From assembly GCA_028714055.1 (NCBI GenBank), contig JAQTNB010000062.1, positions 1 to 6,793 of the forward strand: DNA of 6,793 bases. Direction: 5' to 3'. Positions 6,487 through 6,793 of this stretch are shown here, piece after piece. The stretch comes from Candidatus Omnitrophota bacterium. GTDB taxonomy: Bacteria; Omnitrophota; Gorgyraeia; Gygaellales; Profunditerraquicolaceae. Under the pieces are notes generated by a model that saw only the letters and a program-made list of their open reading frames with translations, ran no database searches and had not been told where the DNA came from. A program made the position numbers and the translations under genes. How positions within the stretch are numbered: the stretch's first letter is position 1; each line of letters opens with the position of its first letter.

Positions 6487-6491
6487 ATGAG

Positions 6492-6512
6492 TCCGCCACG
6501 ATTTGCGGCGGA
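6492..6512 (-). other. Intercistronic hairpin before ribH
   Basis: On the minus strand TCCGCCGC (6512-6505) pairs with GTGGCGGA (6499-6492) around loop AAATC (6504-6500), giving an 8-bp GC-rich stem with one G-U pair. It sits between the ribBA stop and the ribH ribosome binding site. No U-tract follows, so it is not a canonical intrinsic terminator. It could limit 3' decay of the ribBA message or tune ribH translation; both ideas are inference. Confidence 0.55.
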
Positions 6513-6521
6513 TGCTTACTT

Positions 6522-6793
6522 CTAAATATTAAGGTTATGCCCCAGCTTCTCCTTCTTGGTCCTCAGGTAATGGACGTTAGCCGGATTCGGCTCCACCTCC
6601 AGCGGGACCCGCTCGATAACGCGCAGGTTATACCCCTCAAGACCGACTATCTTGCGGGGATTATTGGTAAGCAGGCGCAAATGTTTTACTCCCAGGTCCA
6701 CCAGGATCTGCGCGCCGATCCCGTAATCCCGCAGGTCCGCCTTATGCCCCAGCGCCTCGTTTGCTTCCACCGTATCCATCCCCTTATCCTGCA
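6522..6793 (-). CDS. ribBA: GTP cyclohydrolase II domain, C-terminal part (RibBA or RibA), 5' end beyond window
   Basis: GTP cyclohydrolase II opens GTP, releasing formate and pyrophosphate, in the first step of riboflavin synthesis. About 90 codons are visible, and the frame continues upstream of the window edge without a stop. QDKGMDTVEANEALGHKADL and DYGIGAQILVDLGV carry the end of the conserved catalytic core; LLTNNPRKIVGLEGY is the characteristic later motif, and the protein ends HYLRTKKEKLGHNLNI, as in RibBA proteins. The Met encoded at 6779 is internal, not a start, because the conserved sequence continues before it. The symbol ribBA is inferred from the usual order ribBA-ribH; whether a dihydroxybutanone phosphate synthase (RibB) domain is fused in front cannot be seen. 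The stop is TAG at 6524-6522. Confidence 0.93.
   Translation of the reverse strand, partial: QDKGMDTVEANEALGHKADLRDYGIGAQILVDLGVKHLRLLTNNPRKIVGLEGYNLRVIERVPLEVEPNPANVHYLRTKKEKLGHNLNI

Noticed and set aside
6441..6488. Possible 15-codon upstream frame on the minus strand starting with three AGG codons and overlapping the ribH start
   Set aside because: It is created by the ribH ribosome site itself (ATG followed by AGGAGGAGG), has no ribosome site of its own and is too short to judge.
6492..6512. Intrinsic terminator at the ribBA-ribH junction
   Set aside because: The hairpin has no following U-tract and is followed at once by the ribH ribosome site, so termination is unlikely.
6469..6793. 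FMN riboswitch
   Set aside because: None of the expected conserved stems are visible, and the riboflavin operon begins upstream of this window, where such an element would normally be.

Overview
This window is a compact chromosomal housekeeping region from a bacterium with moderately high GC. Every gene I can support reads on the minus strand, so transcription runs from high to low coordinates. Codon usage looks uniform, and I see no transposase, integrase, CRISPR array, phage gene or other mobile element. No stretch longer than about 300 bases lacks a gene; the longest gap between protein genes, about 167 bp at 2879-3045, is filled by a promoter and a tRNA gene. The gene order (ribBA-ribH-nusB-PHP-ribD-ribE, then tRNA-Pro-acyP-metallophosphoesterase-ligA) and the protein style suggest an uncultured Gram-negative-type lineage such as Omnitrophota or a relative. 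That placement is a low-confidence impression and cannot be proven from this sequence.

Region 1 (6793 down to 3046) is a riboflavin operon. It holds the 3' end of ribBA (GTP cyclohydrolase II domain), ribH (lumazine synthase), nusB (antitermination factor), a PHP-domain phosphoesterase, ribD (deaminase/reductase) and ribE (riboflavin synthase). The genes are nearly contiguous: nusB and the PHP gene overlap in an ATGA, and the PHP-ribD and ribD-ribE gaps are 7 and 3 bp. Together RibBA, RibD, RibH and RibE supply every riboflavin step from GTP and ribulose 5-phosphate except removal of the phosphate between RibD and RibH. No known HAD-type phosphatase for that step is present here, which makes the embedded PHP protein an interesting candidate. 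The operon promoter and any FMN riboswitch would lie beyond 6793.

Region 2 (3045 down to 1) begins with a good sigma70-type promoter directly after the ribE stop. It drives a tRNA-Pro(CGG), followed by acylphosphatase (acyP), a calcineurin-like metallophosphoesterase and NAD-dependent DNA ligase (ligA, running off the left edge inside its BRCT domain). acyP and the phosphoesterase overlap by one base (TGATG), and the phosphoesterase stop is 1 bp from the ligA start, so these three are probably co-translated. With no terminator visible between the tRNA and acyP, the tRNA is probably the first element of the transcript.

The region is mostly ordinary core metabolism. The points worth a second look are a RibE that lacks the usual C-terminal trimerisation helix, the PHP protein inside the rib operon, the tRNA-led mRNA with no Shine-Dalgarno in front of acyP, and a hairpin just before the ribH ribosome binding site.
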